In this document: piece after piece, positions 1 through 10,491 of the stretch
How the letters are laid out: the number at the start of each line of letters is the position of its first letter
How positions within the stretch are numbered: the first letter of the stretch is position 1
NCBI RefSeq assembly: GCF_017874595.1
Contig: NZ_JAGILA010000005.1
Coordinates: forward strand, 62,001 to 126,000
Reading direction: 5' to 3'
Origin: Sinorhizobium kostiense
GTDB lineage: Bacteria > Pseudomonadota > Alphaproteobacteria > Rhizobiales > Rhizobiaceae
Length of the DNA stretch: 64,000 nucleotides
Notes under the pieces: model-generated
What the model was told of the DNA's origin: nothing
The model's input: only the letters and a program-made list of their open reading frames with translations
The model's database searches: none
Translations under genes and position numbers: made by a program

Positions 1-20
1 GTGGTCGCAAATGAGGTCGG

Positions 21-1022
21 CTAATTGGAATAAGCGCCGAGGCGGAACTCGAGCATGAGATTGCGCTCGAGGATCGAGTGATTGTCGTCCGAAACGAGGA
101 TCAGCCGGGTCTCGCCACCGGGAGTGGTGACGACGTCGAGACCTTCCATGTTGTCGATCTGATAACCCATATCCGCCTCGAGCAGCACCTCTCCGTCGAC
201 AACCGCACCCGGCCGGATCTCGGCCGCCGGTATCCGGCGGATCCGCATGCCGAGTCCGGAAGCGAGATTGAAACGGCGCTCCAGCAACAGCAGATCTCCA
301 CTCGGCAGGAAGGCACCGTCAGTTACTGCATAAGGGTCATTGCGCACGACGGTGAAGGTGCCCCGCATCGGTCCCTCCAGTATCCCGGCTAGGAGATTGT
401 CCTCCTCGTCGACGCTGCGCTCCGAAACGACGATGGCCGCCCCGGCAAGCGGCCCGTCTTTCGGCGCGATGGCGAGCATTTCAAGGCCGCCGTTCTTGCG
501 CAATTCCGTTGCGGGAAAGGGCAAGCTCAACTGACCGATGGGCGGGGATGAGGAGAAGCCCGGATCGGGATAGATGTCGACGCGCGGTGACTGCTCGAAG
601 CTTACGATCACCTCGCCTTGCCGGAGCGCCAAGCCTTCGGAATCGACTTTCCATTTCTCGTGCTGTGCCACACCGTTGGCATCGGTCATCGATGTGGCTA
701 TGAGATCCGTCAAGCCTGCAAGCCTGCCGGCTTCATCGCGGATGACGGCGCCTTCGATCCAGTGACCTGTGTCCATGACGGCGACGAACGAATTCCCGCC
801 CGGACGGAAACGGATTGCCGAGAGCGCTCCGAAGAGCCGATTGGCCGAGGTCATCTCGATGCCGCCGACGAATTCAAGCGCACCGAACGTCGTTGCTTCC
901 GAGCCGACCTTGAACTCAGTTATCTGGCGGCTGTGAACCGAGATGGTCTCGCGCGGTGCCTCGGCCCGGGTGGCGGCAATCGGTGTCAGCAGAAACAGGA
1001 CGGCTAGAGTGCAGCGAAGCAT
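21..1022 (-). CDS. Secreted esterase-like activity of phytase family protein
   Basis: A protein of about 333 residues whose first 20 or so form a signal peptide (MLRCTLAVLFLL, then an AxA site near TRAEA), so it is probably periplasmic. The body has the repeated beta-strand, D/G-rich pattern of the esterase-like activity of phytase family (beta-propeller-like), with the motifs MDTGHW and EGLALR typical of that family. The reading frame is open upstream, but the methionine at 1022 is chosen because it starts the hydrophobic signal sequence and the longer version is arginine/proline-rich and lacks one. The substrate is not predictable. It lies downstream of cobT on the same strand after a gap of about 65 bases and may be co-transcribed or independent. 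The family call is moderately firm; the function is open. Confidence 0.75.
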   Translation of the reverse strand: MLRCTLAVLFLLTPIAATRAEAPRETISVHSRQITEFKVGSEATTFGALEFVGGIEMTSANRLFGALSAIRFRPGGNSFVAVMDTGHWIEGAVIRDEAGRLAGLTDLIATSMTDANGVAQHEKWKVDSEGLALRQGEVIVSFEQSPRVDIYPDPGFSSSPPIGQLSLPFPATELRKNGGLEMLAIAPKDGPLAGAAIVVSERSVDEEDNLLAGILEGPMRGTFTVVRNDPYAVTDGAFLPSGDLLLLERRFNLASGLGMRIRRIPAAEIRPGAVVDGEVLLEADMGYQIDNMEGLDVVTTPGGETRLILVSDDNHSILERNLMLEFRLGAYSN

Positions 1023-1086
1023 CGGGTGAACCCTGTGGATATGGCCGGGTGACTGCTGAAGCGGACGGAATTGCGGCGGCCGCCGC

Positions 1087-2982
1087 TCACCCGGCCCGGC
1101 GCAGGCGTCCGGATCGGGCCTGGCCGTTCTCCCCATCGAAAAGCGCTGCAAGCTGTTCCGTCATCGCGCCGGCCAGTTCGTCCGCGTCGACGATGGTCAC
1201 GGCGCGGCGATAGTATCGCGTCACGTCGTGGCCGATGCCGATCGCCAAGAGTTCGACGGGAGAGCGGGTCTCGATCTGCTCGATCACGGCGCGCAGGTGG
1301 CGTTCGAGATAGTTGCCAGGGTTCACCGATAGGGTGGAATCGTCGACCGGTGCGCCGTCCGAGATCATCATCAGGATTCGCCGCTGCTCCGGCCGGCTGA
1401 TCAGCCGATCATGCGCCCACATCAGCGCTTCGCCATCGATATTCTCCTTGAGGAGCCCTTCGCGCATCATCAGGCCGAGATTGCGGCGTGCGCGGCGCCA
1501 GGGCGCGTCCGCGGACTTGTAGATGATATGGCGTAGATCGTTCAGTCGACCTGGCGCCTGCGGCTTACCCCCGCCAAGCCATTTCTCGCGCGATTGCCCG
1601 CCCTTCCAGGCCTTGGTGGTGAAGCCGAGGATCTCGACTTTGACACCGCAGCGCTCGAGCGTGCGGGCGAGAATGTCCGCACAGGTGGCGGCGACCGTGA
1701 TCGGCCGACCGCGCATCGAGCCGGAATTGTCGATCAGCAGCGTCACCACCGTATCGCGGAAATTCGTGTCTTTCTCCCGTTTGAAGGAAAGCGGCTGCAT
1801 CGGATCGATGATCACACGCTGCAGGCGGGCGGTGTCGAGATAACCCTCCTCCAGGTCGAACTCCCAGGAGCGGTTCTGCTGTGCCATCAGGCGCCGCTGC
1901 AGGCGATTGGCCAGCCGTCCAACGGCGCCCTGCAGATGAGCGAGCTGCTTGTCGAGGAATGCGCGCAGGCGGTCAAGTTCGGCTTCGTCGCAAAGCTCCT
2001 CGGCCGTGACCGTCTCGTCGAACTCCTTGGTGTAGACGGTGTAGTCAACCTTTTCGTTGAAGTCCGCGAAAGGATGACTCGGGCGCTTCACCTCGCCCGG
2101 TGTCTCGCTCTCCTCGTCGCCCTCGTCCTGCAAATCATCCTCGGAGATCTCGGCGCCGTCCATCTCGCCTTCTTCCATCTGCTCCTCGGCAGACTGGTTC
2201 TCCTCGGCGGGAGCGGCGTCGGTACCCGCTTCCACTTCGCTGGCGTTCTCGTCCCGCTGCTCGCTACGCGGCTGGTCCTCGTCGGTTTGGCTGTCCTGAT
2301 CGTCCGGCTCGATATCATCTTCGCCGTATTTCTCGGCGACGTCCATTGAAGCGAGCATGTCGCGCACGACCCGCGCGAAGGCCTGCTGATCGTTGATCGC
2401 GGCCGACAGATTACGCATGTCGGCAGAAGCCTTCTGCTCGATGAAATCGCGCCAGAGGTCGAGCACCTTCCCGGCGGACGCCGGCGGTTTCGAGCCCGTC
2501 AGCTTCTCGCGCACGAGGAGCGCAACGGCCTCTTCGAGCGGCGCATCCGACTGGTTCTCGATCGCCGTGAAATTCGCCTTGGCATATTTCTCATCGATCA
2601 TCGAGGAGAGATTGGCTGCCACTCCCGGCATGCGCAGCGCCCCGATCGCCTCGACGCGGGCCTGTTCGACGGCGTCGAAGATTGCCCGCGCGTCCGCCCC
2701 GTGCGGAGACATCGTCGCATGGATGCGGTCGTCGTGACACGCCTTGCGCAATGCCATCGAATCGCCCAGGCCCCGCGCCACCGCGAGCTCGTGCCGGGTA
2801 GGTCGCTTGGAGAGCTCCGGCAAGCGAATGCGTTCGCCCGTCATCCCCGGACGCTCGTTCGCGAAGGCGACCTCAAGCTCCGCATCGCCGGCTATCGAGC
2901 GGACGCAGCCGGAGAGCGCCCGCTTGAACGGTTCGGCGGCGTTCTCTCTCGTTTGCGGCTTCGCCTTGGAATTCGAGCTCAC
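1087..2982 (-). CDS. cobT: Aerobic cobaltochelatase subunit CobT
   Basis: CobT of the ATP-dependent CobNST cobaltochelatase, which inserts Co2+ into hydrogenobyrinic acid a,c-diamide in aerobic cobalamin synthesis in the cytoplasm. The 631-residue length equals that of the classical CobT as I recall it. An N-terminal CobT region is followed by a long Asp/Glu-rich linker (about residues 215-300), then a C-terminal von Willebrand A domain with a MIDAS motif (DNSGSMRG near residue 418). It follows cobS with a 31-base gap on the same strand, so cobS-cobT is an operon. The large CobN subunit is not in this window. Confidence 0.97.
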   Translation of the reverse strand: MSSNSKAKPQTRENAAEPFKRALSGCVRSIAGDAELEVAFANERPGMTGERIRLPELSKRPTRHELAVARGLGDSMALRKACHDDRIHATMSPHGADARAIFDAVEQARVEAIGALRMPGVAANLSSMIDEKYAKANFTAIENQSDAPLEEAVALLVREKLTGSKPPASAGKVLDLWRDFIEQKASADMRNLSAAINDQQAFARVVRDMLASMDVAEKYGEDDIEPDDQDSQTDEDQPRSEQRDENASEVEAGTDAAPAEENQSAEEQMEEGEMDGAEISEDDLQDEGDEESETPGEVKRPSHPFADFNEKVDYTVYTKEFDETVTAEELCDEAELDRLRAFLDKQLAHLQGAVGRLANRLQRRLMAQQNRSWEFDLEEGYLDTARLQRVIIDPMQPLSFKREKDTNFRDTVVTLLIDNSGSMRGRPITVAATCADILARTLERCGVKVEILGFTTKAWKGGQSREKWLGGGKPQAPGRLNDLRHIIYKSADAPWRRARRNLGLMMREGLLKENIDGEALMWAHDRLISRPEQRRILMMISDGAPVDDSTLSVNPGNYLERHLRAVIEQIETRSPVELLAIGIGHDVTRYYRRAVTIVDADELAGAMTEQLAALFDGENGQARSGRLRRAG

Positions 2983-3013
2983 GACTGTTCCTATTTGACT
3001 TGAGACGAAGCGA

Positions 3014-4012
3014 TCAGGTCGTGGCTTCCAGCACGATATTAGCGGCGCTTTCCTTCAGTTCCACGCCGAAAGCGCGCTGGTAGTGCTCGGCGACCAGCGG
3101 TCGCTCCAACTCGTCGCACTTGTTGAGGAATGTGATGCGGAAGGCGAAAGCGACGTCGCCGAAGATATGGGCGTTCTCCGCCCAGGTGATCACCGTCCGC
3201 GGGCTCATCACCGTCGAGAGGTCGCCGTTGATGAAGGCGGCGCGCGTCAGATCCGCGACGCGCACCATCTTCGAAACCGTCTCGCGGCCCTTGTCGGCGG
3301 CAAAGCCCTTGACCTTGGCGGCGACTATGTCGACTTCCTTGTCGTGCGGCAGATAGTTGAGCGTCGTGACAATCGACCAGCGGTCCATCTGCGCCTGATT
3401 GATCTGTTGCGTGCCGTGATAGAGGCCGGTCGTATCGCCGAGGCCGATCGTGTTGGCCGTCGCGAACAGACGGAAGGCCGGGTGCGGGCGAATGACGCGG
3501 CTCTGGTCGAGGAGCGTCAGCCGGCCGGAGGATTCGAGCACGCGCTGGATGACGAACATGACGTCCGGGCGGCCGGCGTCGTATTCATCGAAGACGAGTG
3601 CGACATTGTGCTGATAGGCCCAAGGCAGGATGCCGTCCTTGAACTCGGTCACCTGCAGCCCGTCCTTGACGACGATCGCATCCTTGCCAACGAGGTCGAT
3701 ACGGCTCACATGGCTGTCGAGGTTGATGCGCACGCATGGCCAATTGAGCCTTGCCGCCACCTGCTCGATATGAGTCGATTTGCCGGTGCCGTGATAGCCG
3801 GCAACCATGACGCGCCGGTTATGAGCAAAGCCCGCAAGAATAGCGAGCGTCGTTTCTCGGTCGAAGAGGTAGTCCGGGTCGAGATCCGGCACATAGGCAT
3901 CGCCCTTCGAATAGGCGGGGACACGCAAATCCGTATCGATACCGAAAACCTCCCGGACCGAGATCGTCGTGTCAGGGAGGTTGGAAATATCAAGGTCAAT
4001 CTTACTCATCAT
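3014..4012 (-). CDS. cobS: Aerobic cobaltochelatase subunit CobS (AAA+ ATPase)
   Basis: AAA+ subunit of the CobNST cobaltochelatase; it forms rings with CobT and drives cobalt insertion by CobN. Walker A is GYHGTGKST (about residues 72-80) and Walker B is the [11 protein letters not shown] stretch; an Arg-rich sensor region follows. Two consecutive ATG codons (4010-4012 and 4007-4009) are preceded by GGAG. The first gives 332 residues, the length I remember for CobS; the second has the better ribosome-binding-site spacing. The frame is open further upstream, but that extension is not CobS-like. It is the first gene of the cobS-cobT pair; the next gene upstream (J-domain protein) is on the same strand. 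Confidence 0.96.
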   Translation of the reverse strand: MMSKIDLDISNLPDTTISVREVFGIDTDLRVPAYSKGDAYVPDLDPDYLFDRETTLAILAGFAHNRRVMVAGYHGTGKSTHIEQVAARLNWPCVRINLDSHVSRIDLVGKDAIVVKDGLQVTEFKDGILPWAYQHNVALVFDEYDAGRPDVMFVIQRVLESSGRLTLLDQSRVIRPHPAFRLFATANTIGLGDTTGLYHGTQQINQAQMDRWSIVTTLNYLPHDKEVDIVAAKVKGFAADKGRETVSKMVRVADLTRAAFINGDLSTVMSPRTVITWAENAHIFGDVAFAFRITFLNKCDELERPLVAEHYQRAFGVELKESAANIVLEATT

Positions 4013-4083
4013 GTCTCCAGAGCGGCCGCCGGACGGCACCCGCGCATTCGCCTGCAAAAGTGCTTATTTCATAATCCGCGTTG

Positions 4084-4710
4084 TTAGCAGAAACCAGCCT
4101 GTTTTAACAATTGATAGGCTTGGATAACGGCCCGAAAGCGCTCTTCCGAGCCCCTGTCTCCGCCATTTGCATCGGGATGGTGTTTCTTGACGAGATCCTT
4201 GTAAGCTGCCTTGATATCGGCGGCGGTTGCCGACGCCGCAAGCCCGAGCGTCTCGAAGGCCTTGGCCTCGAGCGTCTTCAGCTTGCGCAGCCGCGGTTCG
4301 TGCCGGGCCTGCCGGGCCCGCGCCTCGCTGAAGAAGCCGAACGGATCGCGCATGCGCGCCTGAGCCCCGGCGGTACCGGATCGCATCTGCGATTGCGTGG
4401 GGCCGTTGCGGGCGTTCTTGTTCACCCCGACCGTCCAGGTGGGACGATGGCCGGTGACAGCCTCCTTCTGGTAGCGTGCGATCTCCGAGTCGGAAAGACC
4501 GGAGAAGTAGTTGTAGCCCTTGTTGTATTCCTTCACATGCTCGAAACAGAAGAGGAAATACTCGCCCTCGGCGTTGCGGCCGACGGGAGCCCGGTGCACG
4601 CCCGTCTTGTCGCAACCGTCCCACTGGCACAGGGGCTGGGACGCCTCGACGCGCGCCTCTCGTTTCGGGCGCGTGCGAATACGGTCGAAGTATTTTGAAT
4701 CGAGTTTCAT
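4084..4710 (-). CDS. J-domain (DnaJ family) protein with C-terminal J domain
   Basis: A 208-residue co-chaperone-type protein. Unusually for DnaJ, the J domain is at the C-terminus (about residues 150-205): it has the helix II/III signature with the HPD tripeptide (KKHHPDANGG) needed to stimulate DnaK ATPase. The N-terminal half has cysteines in CQWDGC and FLFCFEH that could form a small zinc site, as in a group of alphaproteobacterial proteins annotated only as DnaJ-family chaperones. The start at 4710 (MKLDSKYFDR) is preferred to the methionine three codons earlier. It is divergent from bolA (137 bases between starts) and upstream of cobS. Client and DnaK partnership are inferred. Confidence 0.88.
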   Translation of the reverse strand: MKLDSKYFDRIRTRPKREARVEASQPLCQWDGCDKTGVHRAPVGRNAEGEYFLFCFEHVKEYNKGYNYFSGLSDSEIARYQKEAVTGHRPTWTVGVNKNARNGPTQSQMRSGTAGAQARMRDPFGFFSEARARQARHEPRLRKLKTLEAKAFETLGLAASATAADIKAAYKDLVKKHHPDANGGDRGSEERFRAVIQAYQLLKQAGFC

Positions 4711-4847
4711 GGGGCACATTATGGGGTTTGCGACAGGTCACAACAAGAATTGACAAAGCGGAATGTTGCTGGCTTTTTGCAGGTATTTTGCACCGTCGAG
4801 GCAACCGCGCCGCAGACTGTCAGCAAACAGGGAAATGGGACGGAAGC

Positions 4848-5129
4848 ATGTCGCTGCAGAGCAGGATCGAGCAGAAGCTTGTGGAGGCCTTCCACCCCGA
4901 GCGGCTCTCGGTCATCAATGAAAGTCACCTCCATGCCGGTCACCAGCCCGGCTTCGACGGCGCCGGCGAGACCCATATGCGCATCCGCATCGTCGCAAGC
5001 GCCTTTGCCGGCATGAGCCGCGTGGCACGCCACCGCGCGATCAACGACCTCCTGAAACCGGAACTCGACGCCGGATTGCATGCCCTCGCCGTCGAACCGG
5101 CCGCGCCGGGAGAGCCGACGCGCTGGTGA
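4848..5129 (+). CDS. bolA: BolA family protein
   Basis: A 93-residue protein with the full BolA fold: MSLQSRIEQKL helix, then HLHAGH and the FAGMSRVARHRAINDLL helix-turn region, ending in the HALAVEP strand. BolA proteins pair with monothiol glutaredoxins through a 2Fe-2S cluster and influence iron handling and morphology. The conserved C-terminal His (GLHAL) and the HxxxH segment are visible. The start at 4848 is the first methionine of the family; the open frame upstream overlaps the divergent J-domain gene and is not coding. It is convergent with the CorC-family gene. Confidence 0.95.
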   Translation: MSLQSRIEQKLVEAFHPERLSVINESHLHAGHQPGFDGAGETHMRIRIVASAFAGMSRVARHRAINDLLKPELDAGLHALAVEPAAPGEPTRW

Positions 5130-5160
5130 TCGGTTAAAACGAGGGAAGCCTCAATCGGTA

Positions 5161-6465
5161 TTATACGATCGCGGTATCGTCAGCGGAACGGATGCGCAGC
5201 TTGGTGATCCGGTTCTTCACCCGCTTCATGACGATGAAGCGCTTGCCGTAGAAGGTGAAGGCCTGTCGCTCTTCCGGGATGGTCTTCGATTCATGGATGA
5301 CGAGGCCGGCGACCGTCGTCGCCTCTTCGTCCGGCAGCGACCAGTCGAGCGCACGGTTCAAGTCGCGGATCGGCACCGAACCGTCCACGACTATCGAACC
5401 GTCAGCCTCCTGCCGCACGCCCTGGATCTCGAGGTCGTGCTCGTCGGCAATGTCGCCGACGATCTCTTCGAGAATGTCTTCCAGCGTGACGAGGCCTTGG
5501 ACCTGACCGTACTCATCGACGACGATGGCGAGATGCAGCTTTCGGCGCAGGAATGCGTTGAGTTGGTCTTTGAGATTGGTCGAATCCGGAACGAACCACG
5601 GCTTCTGTGCGATCTTGACGATGTCGAGGTTCGTCGGCTCCACATTCGGCTCGGCCAATGCCCGCAAGAGATCCTTGGAATGGACGACGCCGATGATGTT
5701 GTCGGTCGACCCCCGCCACAGCGGTAGCCGCGTGAACGGGCTTTCGAGGATATCCCTTACGCAAACCTCGGGCGGATCGTCCGCATTGATCGCCCGCATG
5801 GCGGTGCGGTGGATCATGATATCGGACACTTCAAGTTCGCCGAGATCGAGCACGCCCCCCAGCCGGTCCCGATCCGCCTTGATCACCGCGCCCTCGCGAT
5901 GAAGCAGGTCGACGGCGCCGCGCAACTCCTCGTGCGCCGTGAGCATCGGCATATCGGAGGACAGGTTGACGCCGAACAGATTGAGGATGCGCCGGACGAT
6001 CCCGTTGACGAGAGAGGATATCGGGCCGGCCACGGCAACGAAGGGCCGGACTGCCGGCACTACCGCCAGCGCAAAGCGATCCGGCGATGCGATTGCCCAG
6101 CTTTTCGGCAGCACTTCGGAAAAAATGACGAGCAGCACCGTCATGGCAAGTGTGGCGATCGCCACGCCGGAATCGCCGACCAGGCCGATCAGGAGGCTTG
6201 TCGTCAATGAAGACGCAAGGATATTGACCAGGTTGTTGCCGATCAGCAGCGCTCCGATCAGGCGGTCGCGCCGCTCGATCAGCCGGTTGACCATGCCGGC
6301 GCGCTGGTCGCCATTGCTTTCGAGCGTGTGCATGCGTGACCGCGAGGCCGCAGTCAATGCGGTCTCGGAACCGGAAAAGAAGGCCGAAAGCATAAGCAGG
6401 ACGATGACGGAAATTAGAGACAGCCAATAATCCGCCAGAAAGGCCAATATCGCGTCGCTGATCAT
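5161..6465 (-). CDS. HlyC/CorC family transporter (CNNM + CBS pair)
   Basis: A 434-residue inner-membrane protein. The N-terminal CNNM (DUF21) domain has about four hydrophobic segments in residues 1-190, with SGSETALTAAS in the first. A CBS pair follows (about 205-335, with LLRALAEPN), and the C-terminal CorC_HlyC domain contains the LHLAIVVDEYGQVQGLVTLED signature in part. This family is linked to Mg2+/Co2+ efflux. The ATG overlaps the aroB stop as ATGA, so it is translationally coupled as the third gene of aroK-aroB-corC. The longer open frame lies inside aroB and is not used. Confidence 0.93.
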   Translation of the reverse strand: MISDAILAFLADYWLSLISVIVLLMLSAFFSGSETALTAASRSRMHTLESNGDQRAGMVNRLIERRDRLIGALLIGNNLVNILASSLTTSLLIGLVGDSGVAIATLAMTVLLVIFSEVLPKSWAIASPDRFALAVVPAVRPFVAVAGPISSLVNGIVRRILNLFGVNLSSDMPMLTAHEELRGAVDLLHREGAVIKADRDRLGGVLDLGELEVSDIMIHRTAMRAINADDPPEVCVRDILESPFTRLPLWRGSTDNIIGVVHSKDLLRALAEPNVEPTNLDIVKIAQKPWFVPDSTNLKDQLNAFLRRKLHLAIVVDEYGQVQGLVTLEDILEEIVGDIADEHDLEIQGVRQEADGSIVVDGSVPIRDLNRALDWSLPDEEATTVAGLVIHESKTIPEERQAFTFYGKRFIVMKRVKNRITKLRIRSADDTAIV

Positions 6466-7592
6466 TGCGGATGCTTTTCCTTGAGGAAGCCTAGCACTTC
6501 GGAGGCGGGAACGTCGTCGGCAACGAAGGACCGGCCGATACCGCGCGTCAGGATGAAGGTGAGTTTTCCGCCCTTCACCTTCTTGTCCTGGGCGATTGCC
6601 TCCATCAGCCGCTCGGCCGGGGGCAAATGGCCGCAAATATCGTCCATCCGCGTCGGCAGGCCGACAGCCTTCAAATGCGCTTCGACGCGACGCGCGTCGT
6701 CCGGGCTTGCGAGATTCATGCGCGCGGAGAACTCGTGCGCGAGCACCATGCCGATCGCCACGCCCTCGCCGTGAACCAACCGACTACTATCGTATTCGGT
6801 TGCGGCCTCCAATGCATGGCCGAAAGTGTGGCCGAGATTGAGCAGCGCACGCATTCCATTTTCCCGTTCGTCGGCCGCGACGACCTCGGCCTTCGCCTGG
6901 CAGCTGACGGCAATCGCCTCGATCCGAGCTGCGCCGCCGGCAAAGACCGCCTGCCAATTCTCCTCGAGCCATTTAAAGAAGTCCGGCTTGTCGATCAGCC
7001 CATATTTCGCGACCTCCGCATAACCGGCGCGGAACTCGCGCGGGCTCAACGAATCGAGCACGTCCGTGTCCGCCAGCACCAGATCGGGCTGGTGGAAGAC
7101 GCCGATCAGGTTCTTGCCGTGCGGCGAGTTGATGCCGGTCTTGCCGCCAACGGAGGAATCGACCTGCGCCAACAGCGATGTCGGCACCTGGATGAAGCGC
7201 GAGCCGCGGCGCACGATGCCCGCGGCGAAGCCAGTGAGGTCGCCGATAACGCCACCGCCGAGTGCGACCACCGCATCGTTCCGCTCGATCCTCGCTCCCA
7301 GTATGGCGTCGCAGACCGGAATGAGATGCTCGAAGCTCTTGGTTTTCTCGCCGGCCGGGAGCACAAGCGAGACGGCCTCGATGCCACTCCTCCCAAGGCT
7401 CGCCATTAACGGTTCGAGATAACGCGGCGCGACGTTTTCATCCGTGATGACGGCCATCTTGCGCCCCTTGAGACGGGACGCGATCTCCCTGCCCGCCGCC
7501 GCGATCAGCCCGGGCCCGATCAGGATGTCGTAGGAACGGTCTCCGAGGTTCACACGGACCTTGCGTTCGGCAGGCTTCACTTGGCTCATCAT
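6462..7592 (-). CDS. aroB: 3-dehydroquinate synthase
   Basis: AroB converts DAHP to 3-dehydroquinate in step two of the shikimate pathway (NAD+ and divalent metal dependent, cytoplasmic). The 376-residue chain has the NAD-binding GGGVIGDLTGFAA motif, the PTSLLAQVDSSVGGKTGIN active-site region and the metal ligands in LNLGHTFGHALE. Two tandem ATG codons overlap the aroK stop (ATGATGA); the first is used here. The coupling aroK-aroB is the usual proteobacterial arrangement, so flux genes for two adjacent shikimate steps are co-translated. Confidence 0.97.
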   Translation of the reverse strand: MMSQVKPAERKVRVNLGDRSYDILIGPGLIAAAGREIASRLKGRKMAVITDENVAPRYLEPLMASLGRSGIEAVSLVLPAGEKTKSFEHLIPVCDAILGARIERNDAVVALGGGVIGDLTGFAAGIVRRGSRFIQVPTSLLAQVDSSVGGKTGINSPHGKNLIGVFHQPDLVLADTDVLDSLSPREFRAGYAEVAKYGLIDKPDFFKWLEENWQAVFAGGAARIEAIAVSCQAKAEVVAADERENGMRALLNLGHTFGHALEAATEYDSSRLVHGEGVAIGMVLAHEFSARMNLASPDDARRVEAHLKAVGLPTRMDDICGHLPPAERLMEAIAQDKKVKGGKLTFILTRGIGRSFVADDVPASEVLGFLKEKHPQ

Positions 7593-8176
7593 GGCGTTTC
7601 GGCTTTCTGGCAATCGGCGATGGCGGCTAGGACCTCCTCCACCATCCTTTCCTTTTTCACGTCGCGCGAGAGGACGATAAGGTCCGCCTCGGCATAGATC
7701 GGATAGCGCGCCCGCATCAGGTTTTCGAGCGTCTGCTTCGGGTTCTCCGTCTTCAGGAGCGGACGGGTGTCGCGCTTGTTCACCCGCTCCCAGAGGACAT
7801 CGAGATCCGCCTTTAGCCAGATGGTCAACCCGCCCTTCTTGATGTGGCGGCGGGACCGCTCGTTGATATAGGCGCCGCCGCCGGTCGAGACGACGCGCGG
7901 ACCGGATCTGAGCAACCGCTTCAGCACGCGGGCTTCGAGAGCTCGGAACTCCTCTTCGCCGTAGGCGGCAAAGAGTTCGCTGATCGTCATCCGCGAGACC
8001 CGCTCGATCTCGTGATCGGAATCGACGAAGGGAATGCCGAGCGTCTGGGCGGTCAGCCGACCAATCGCCGATTTTCCCGCTCCCATCAGGCCGATGAAGA
8101 TGAGATTGCGTTTACCGAGGGAGAGCTTCGCCCGTTCGGCTAGCGACGCGGAAACCGGTTCGGTCACATCGTTCAT
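7589..8176 (-). CDS. aroK: Shikimate kinase
   Basis: AroK phosphorylates shikimate to shikimate 3-phosphate. The 195-residue protein has the P-loop GLMGAGKS, the shikimate-binding Asp/Arg residues in FVDSDHEIE and GEEEFRALE, the GGGAYINE loop and the lid arginine in RDTRPLL. About 25 extra N-terminal residues precede the core compared with the E. coli enzyme, as is common in rhizobia. The stop overlaps the aroB start. It is the first gene of the aroK-aroB-corC set and is divergent from the small membrane protein and xerD. Confidence 0.97.
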   Translation of the reverse strand: MNDVTEPVSASLAERAKLSLGKRNLIFIGLMGAGKSAIGRLTAQTLGIPFVDSDHEIERVSRMTISELFAAYGEEEFRALEARVLKRLLRSGPRVVSTGGGAYINERSRRHIKKGGLTIWLKADLDVLWERVNKRDTRPLLKTENPKQTLENLMRARYPIYAEADLIVLSRDVKKERMVEEVLAAIADCQKAETP

Positions 8177-8390
8177 TGCGGTTCATATTCCCCATTCCAT
8201 TCCGGTATCGACAAATCGGCGGAGGGCGTCAAGTCGGCCCGGCCGCAAGGCTGGTTCTTGAACTTGGCCACAGGGCCGTTCATATAGGCTCAGCACTCGC
8301 TGGCGACCCATTGGCGAGCTCACGGGCGCATCTTGAACGGCTTAATGACGCCAAATGCTCCCGTTCCAGATGCTCTGCAGAGGAGATGAA

Positions 8391-8540
8391 ATGCCGACGC
8401 TGTTCCGCTTCCTGTTCTTCTGCGCCGTCGTCGCCGGCATGATCTACGGCACGATGGTGGCTCTCGTCACCTTCGTCGAACCGGTGGAGCGGGACGTGAC
8501 CGTGCGCATTCCGCCCGAACGGGTCAACAAGCCTCAATGA
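8391..8540 (+). CDS. Small single-pass membrane protein upstream of xerD
   Basis: A 49-residue protein starting [13 protein letters not shown] with one transmembrane helix (about residues 5-27) and a short polar tail ending [11 protein letters not shown]. An AGGAGATGAA ribosome binding site lies just ahead of the ATG, and its stop overlaps the xerD start as ATGA, so it is the first cistron of a coupled pair. I do not recognise a function. The strong ribosome binding site and the coupling are the evidence that it is real. Confidence 0.75.
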   Translation: MPTLFRFLFFCAVVAGMIYGTMVALVTFVEPVERDVTVRIPPERVNKPQ

Positions 8541-9472
8541 CGGATTTCTCAGCAGCGCATCTCGAAGCCTTCCTCGAAATGATGAGCGCCGAAAGGGGTG
8601 CGGCGGTCAACACGCTTCAATCCTACGAGCGCGATCTCAAGGACGCGCTCGCCTTCCTGCGTTCGCGCGGAACGCAGCTCACGGACGCTTCGCCGGACGA
8701 TCTCAGAAGCTATCTCTCGCACCTCGCCAGGCAGGGCTTCATGTCTTCTTCGCAGGCGCGTCGTCTTTCCTCGCTCCGTCAATTCTATAAGTTCCTCTAT
8801 GCCGAAGGCCTGCGCGGCGACGACCCGACAGGCATACTTGACGCACCAGGAAAGGCACGTGCGCTGCCGAAGACGCTCAGCATCGACGATGTCAGCAGGC
8901 TCATCCGCCAGGCCGAGGCGGAAGCATCGGCCGCAGGCGAGGATACCCTCGCGAAGCTGCGCATGCATGCCCTGATCGAGCTGCTCTACGCGACCGGCAT
9001 GCGTGTGAGCGAGCTCGTCTCATTGCCGGCAAGCGTCCTTGCGCAGAACGGCCGTTTCCTCGTCATCCGCGGCAAGGGCAGCAAGGAACGGCTGGTGCCG
9101 CTCTCGCACGCTGCAATGCGGGCGATGCGCTCCTATGGCGATGCCCTGCGGCAGAAGGAAGAGGAGAGCCCCTGGCTCTTTCCATCCTACGGCAAGTCCG
9201 GCCACCTGCCGCGCCAGGTCTTTGCGCGCGACTTGAAGAGTCTCGCTGCCCGCGCCGGCATAAAGGTCGCGGCGATCTCGCCGCATGTGCTGCGTCATGC
9301 CTTCGCCAGCCATCTCCTCGCCAACGGCGCCGACCTTCGTGCGGTGCAGGAACTGCTCGGCCATTCGGACATTTCGACGACACAAATCTATACGCATGTG
9401 CTGGAAGAACGGCTGCATGAGTTGGTGCAGAACCATCACCCCCTTGCCAAACAGGCGAAAAAACAGGATTAG
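8537..9472 (+). CDS. xerD: Site-specific tyrosine recombinase XerD
   Basis: A 311-residue tyrosine recombinase that, with XerC and FtsK, resolves chromosome dimers at dif. An N-terminal SAM-like core-binding domain (about 5-95) precedes the catalytic domain. The catalytic set is visible: Arg156 in ATGMRVSEL, Lys in GKGSKER (180-186), His250 and Arg253 in HVLRH, His276 in LGHSD and the nucleophile Tyr285 in TQIYTHV. It starts within the stop of the small membrane protein and is followed by accA on the same strand. Confidence 0.95.
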   Translation: MTDFSAAHLEAFLEMMSAERGAAVNTLQSYERDLKDALAFLRSRGTQLTDASPDDLRSYLSHLARQGFMSSSQARRLSSLRQFYKFLYAEGLRGDDPTGILDAPGKARALPKTLSIDDVSRLIRQAEAEASAAGEDTLAKLRMHALIELLYATGMRVSELVSLPASVLAQNGRFLVIRGKGSKERLVPLSHAAMRAMRSYGDALRQKEEESPWLFPSYGKSGHLPRQVFARDLKSLAARAGIKVAAISPHVLRHAFASHLLANGADLRAVQELLGHSDISTTQIYTHVLEERLHELVQNHHPLAKQAKKQD

Positions 9473-9534
9473 GACCGCCGGACAGGTTGGCTTTGCCGGG
9501 CGTCCTTGTCGAAATTCGATCGGAAACGCATCTC

Positions 9535-10488
9535 ATGCACAACTATCTCGACTTCGAAAAACCCATCTCTGATCTAGAGGGCAAGATTCTCGAACTGAAG
9601 AAGCTTGCCAGCGAAGACGAGAGCGTGAACACGTCGGACGAGATTGCGCGGCTCGAAGGGCGGGTTCGCGACGCGATGGCCGAGATCTATTCCAAACTGT
9701 CGCCCTGGCAGAAGACCCAGGTAGCCCGCCATCCGTCGCGGCCGCATTTCCTCGACTATGCCGGCACGCTCTTCAGCGAATTCACGCCGCTTGCTGGGGA
9801 CCGCAATTTTGCCAATGATGACGCCATCCAAGCGGGCCTTGCGCGGTTTCGCGGCACCCCCGTGGCCGTGATCGGCCAGGAGAAGGGAAACGACACGAAG
9901 TCGCGCATCAAGCACAATTTCGGTAGCCCGCGACCGGAAGGCTACCGAAAGGCCATCCGCGTCATGGAAATGGCCGACCGTTTCGGCCTGCCGCTGATCA
10001 CGCTGATCGACACAGCCGGCGCCTATCCCGGGGTCGGCGCCGAAGAGCGCGGCCAGGCCGAGGCAATCGCGCGCTCGACGGAGATGTGTTTGAACGTCAA
10101 GGTACCGATCGTCACGGTCGTGATCGGCGAAGGGGGTTCCGGCGGCGCGATCGCGATCGCAACCGGCAACCGCGTCTATATGCTGGAGCATGCGATTTAC
10201 AGCGTCATCTCGCCGGAGGGGGCCGCATCCATCCTCTGGCGCGACTCCACGCGCGCCAAGGAGGCGGCAAGCAGCATGAAGATCACCGCCGAAGACCTGA
10301 AGACGCTCGGCATCATCGACGGCATCATTCCCGAGCCGGTCGGCGGAGCGCATCGTGATCCGGACACCGTGATCGAGCGCACCGGCACCGTGATCGCTGA
10401 TGCGCTCAAGGAGCTATCCGCGCGCACCGGCGAGGAGCTGCGCGGCGATCGCCGGCAGAAATACTTGAGCATGGGCCGCAATCTTTAG
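9535..10488 (+). CDS. accA: Acetyl-CoA carboxylase carboxyltransferase subunit alpha
   Basis: AccA with AccD transfers the carboxyl group from carboxybiotin to acetyl-CoA, giving malonyl-CoA for fatty-acid synthesis. The 317-residue length fits the family. Seen are the N-terminal [11 protein letters not shown] segment, the RPHFLDY motif, the crotonase-fold [13 protein letters not shown] oxyanion region and the [12 protein letters not shown] motif. The start at 9535 is the family start; the 16 upstream codons of open frame are not AccA-like. A GC-rich hairpin follows just after the stop. Confidence 0.97.
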   Translation: MHNYLDFEKPISDLEGKILELKKLASEDESVNTSDEIARLEGRVRDAMAEIYSKLSPWQKTQVARHPSRPHFLDYAGTLFSEFTPLAGDRNFANDDAIQAGLARFRGTPVAVIGQEKGNDTKSRIKHNFGSPRPEGYRKAIRVMEMADRFGLPLITLIDTAGAYPGVGAEERGQAEAIARSTEMCLNVKVPIVTVVIGEGGSGGAIAIATGNRVYMLEHAIYSVISPEGAASILWRDSTRAKEAASSMKITAEDLKTLGIIDGIIPEPVGGAHRDPDTVIERTGTVIADALKELSARTGEELRGDRRQKYLSMGRNL

Positions 10489-10491
10489 CGC

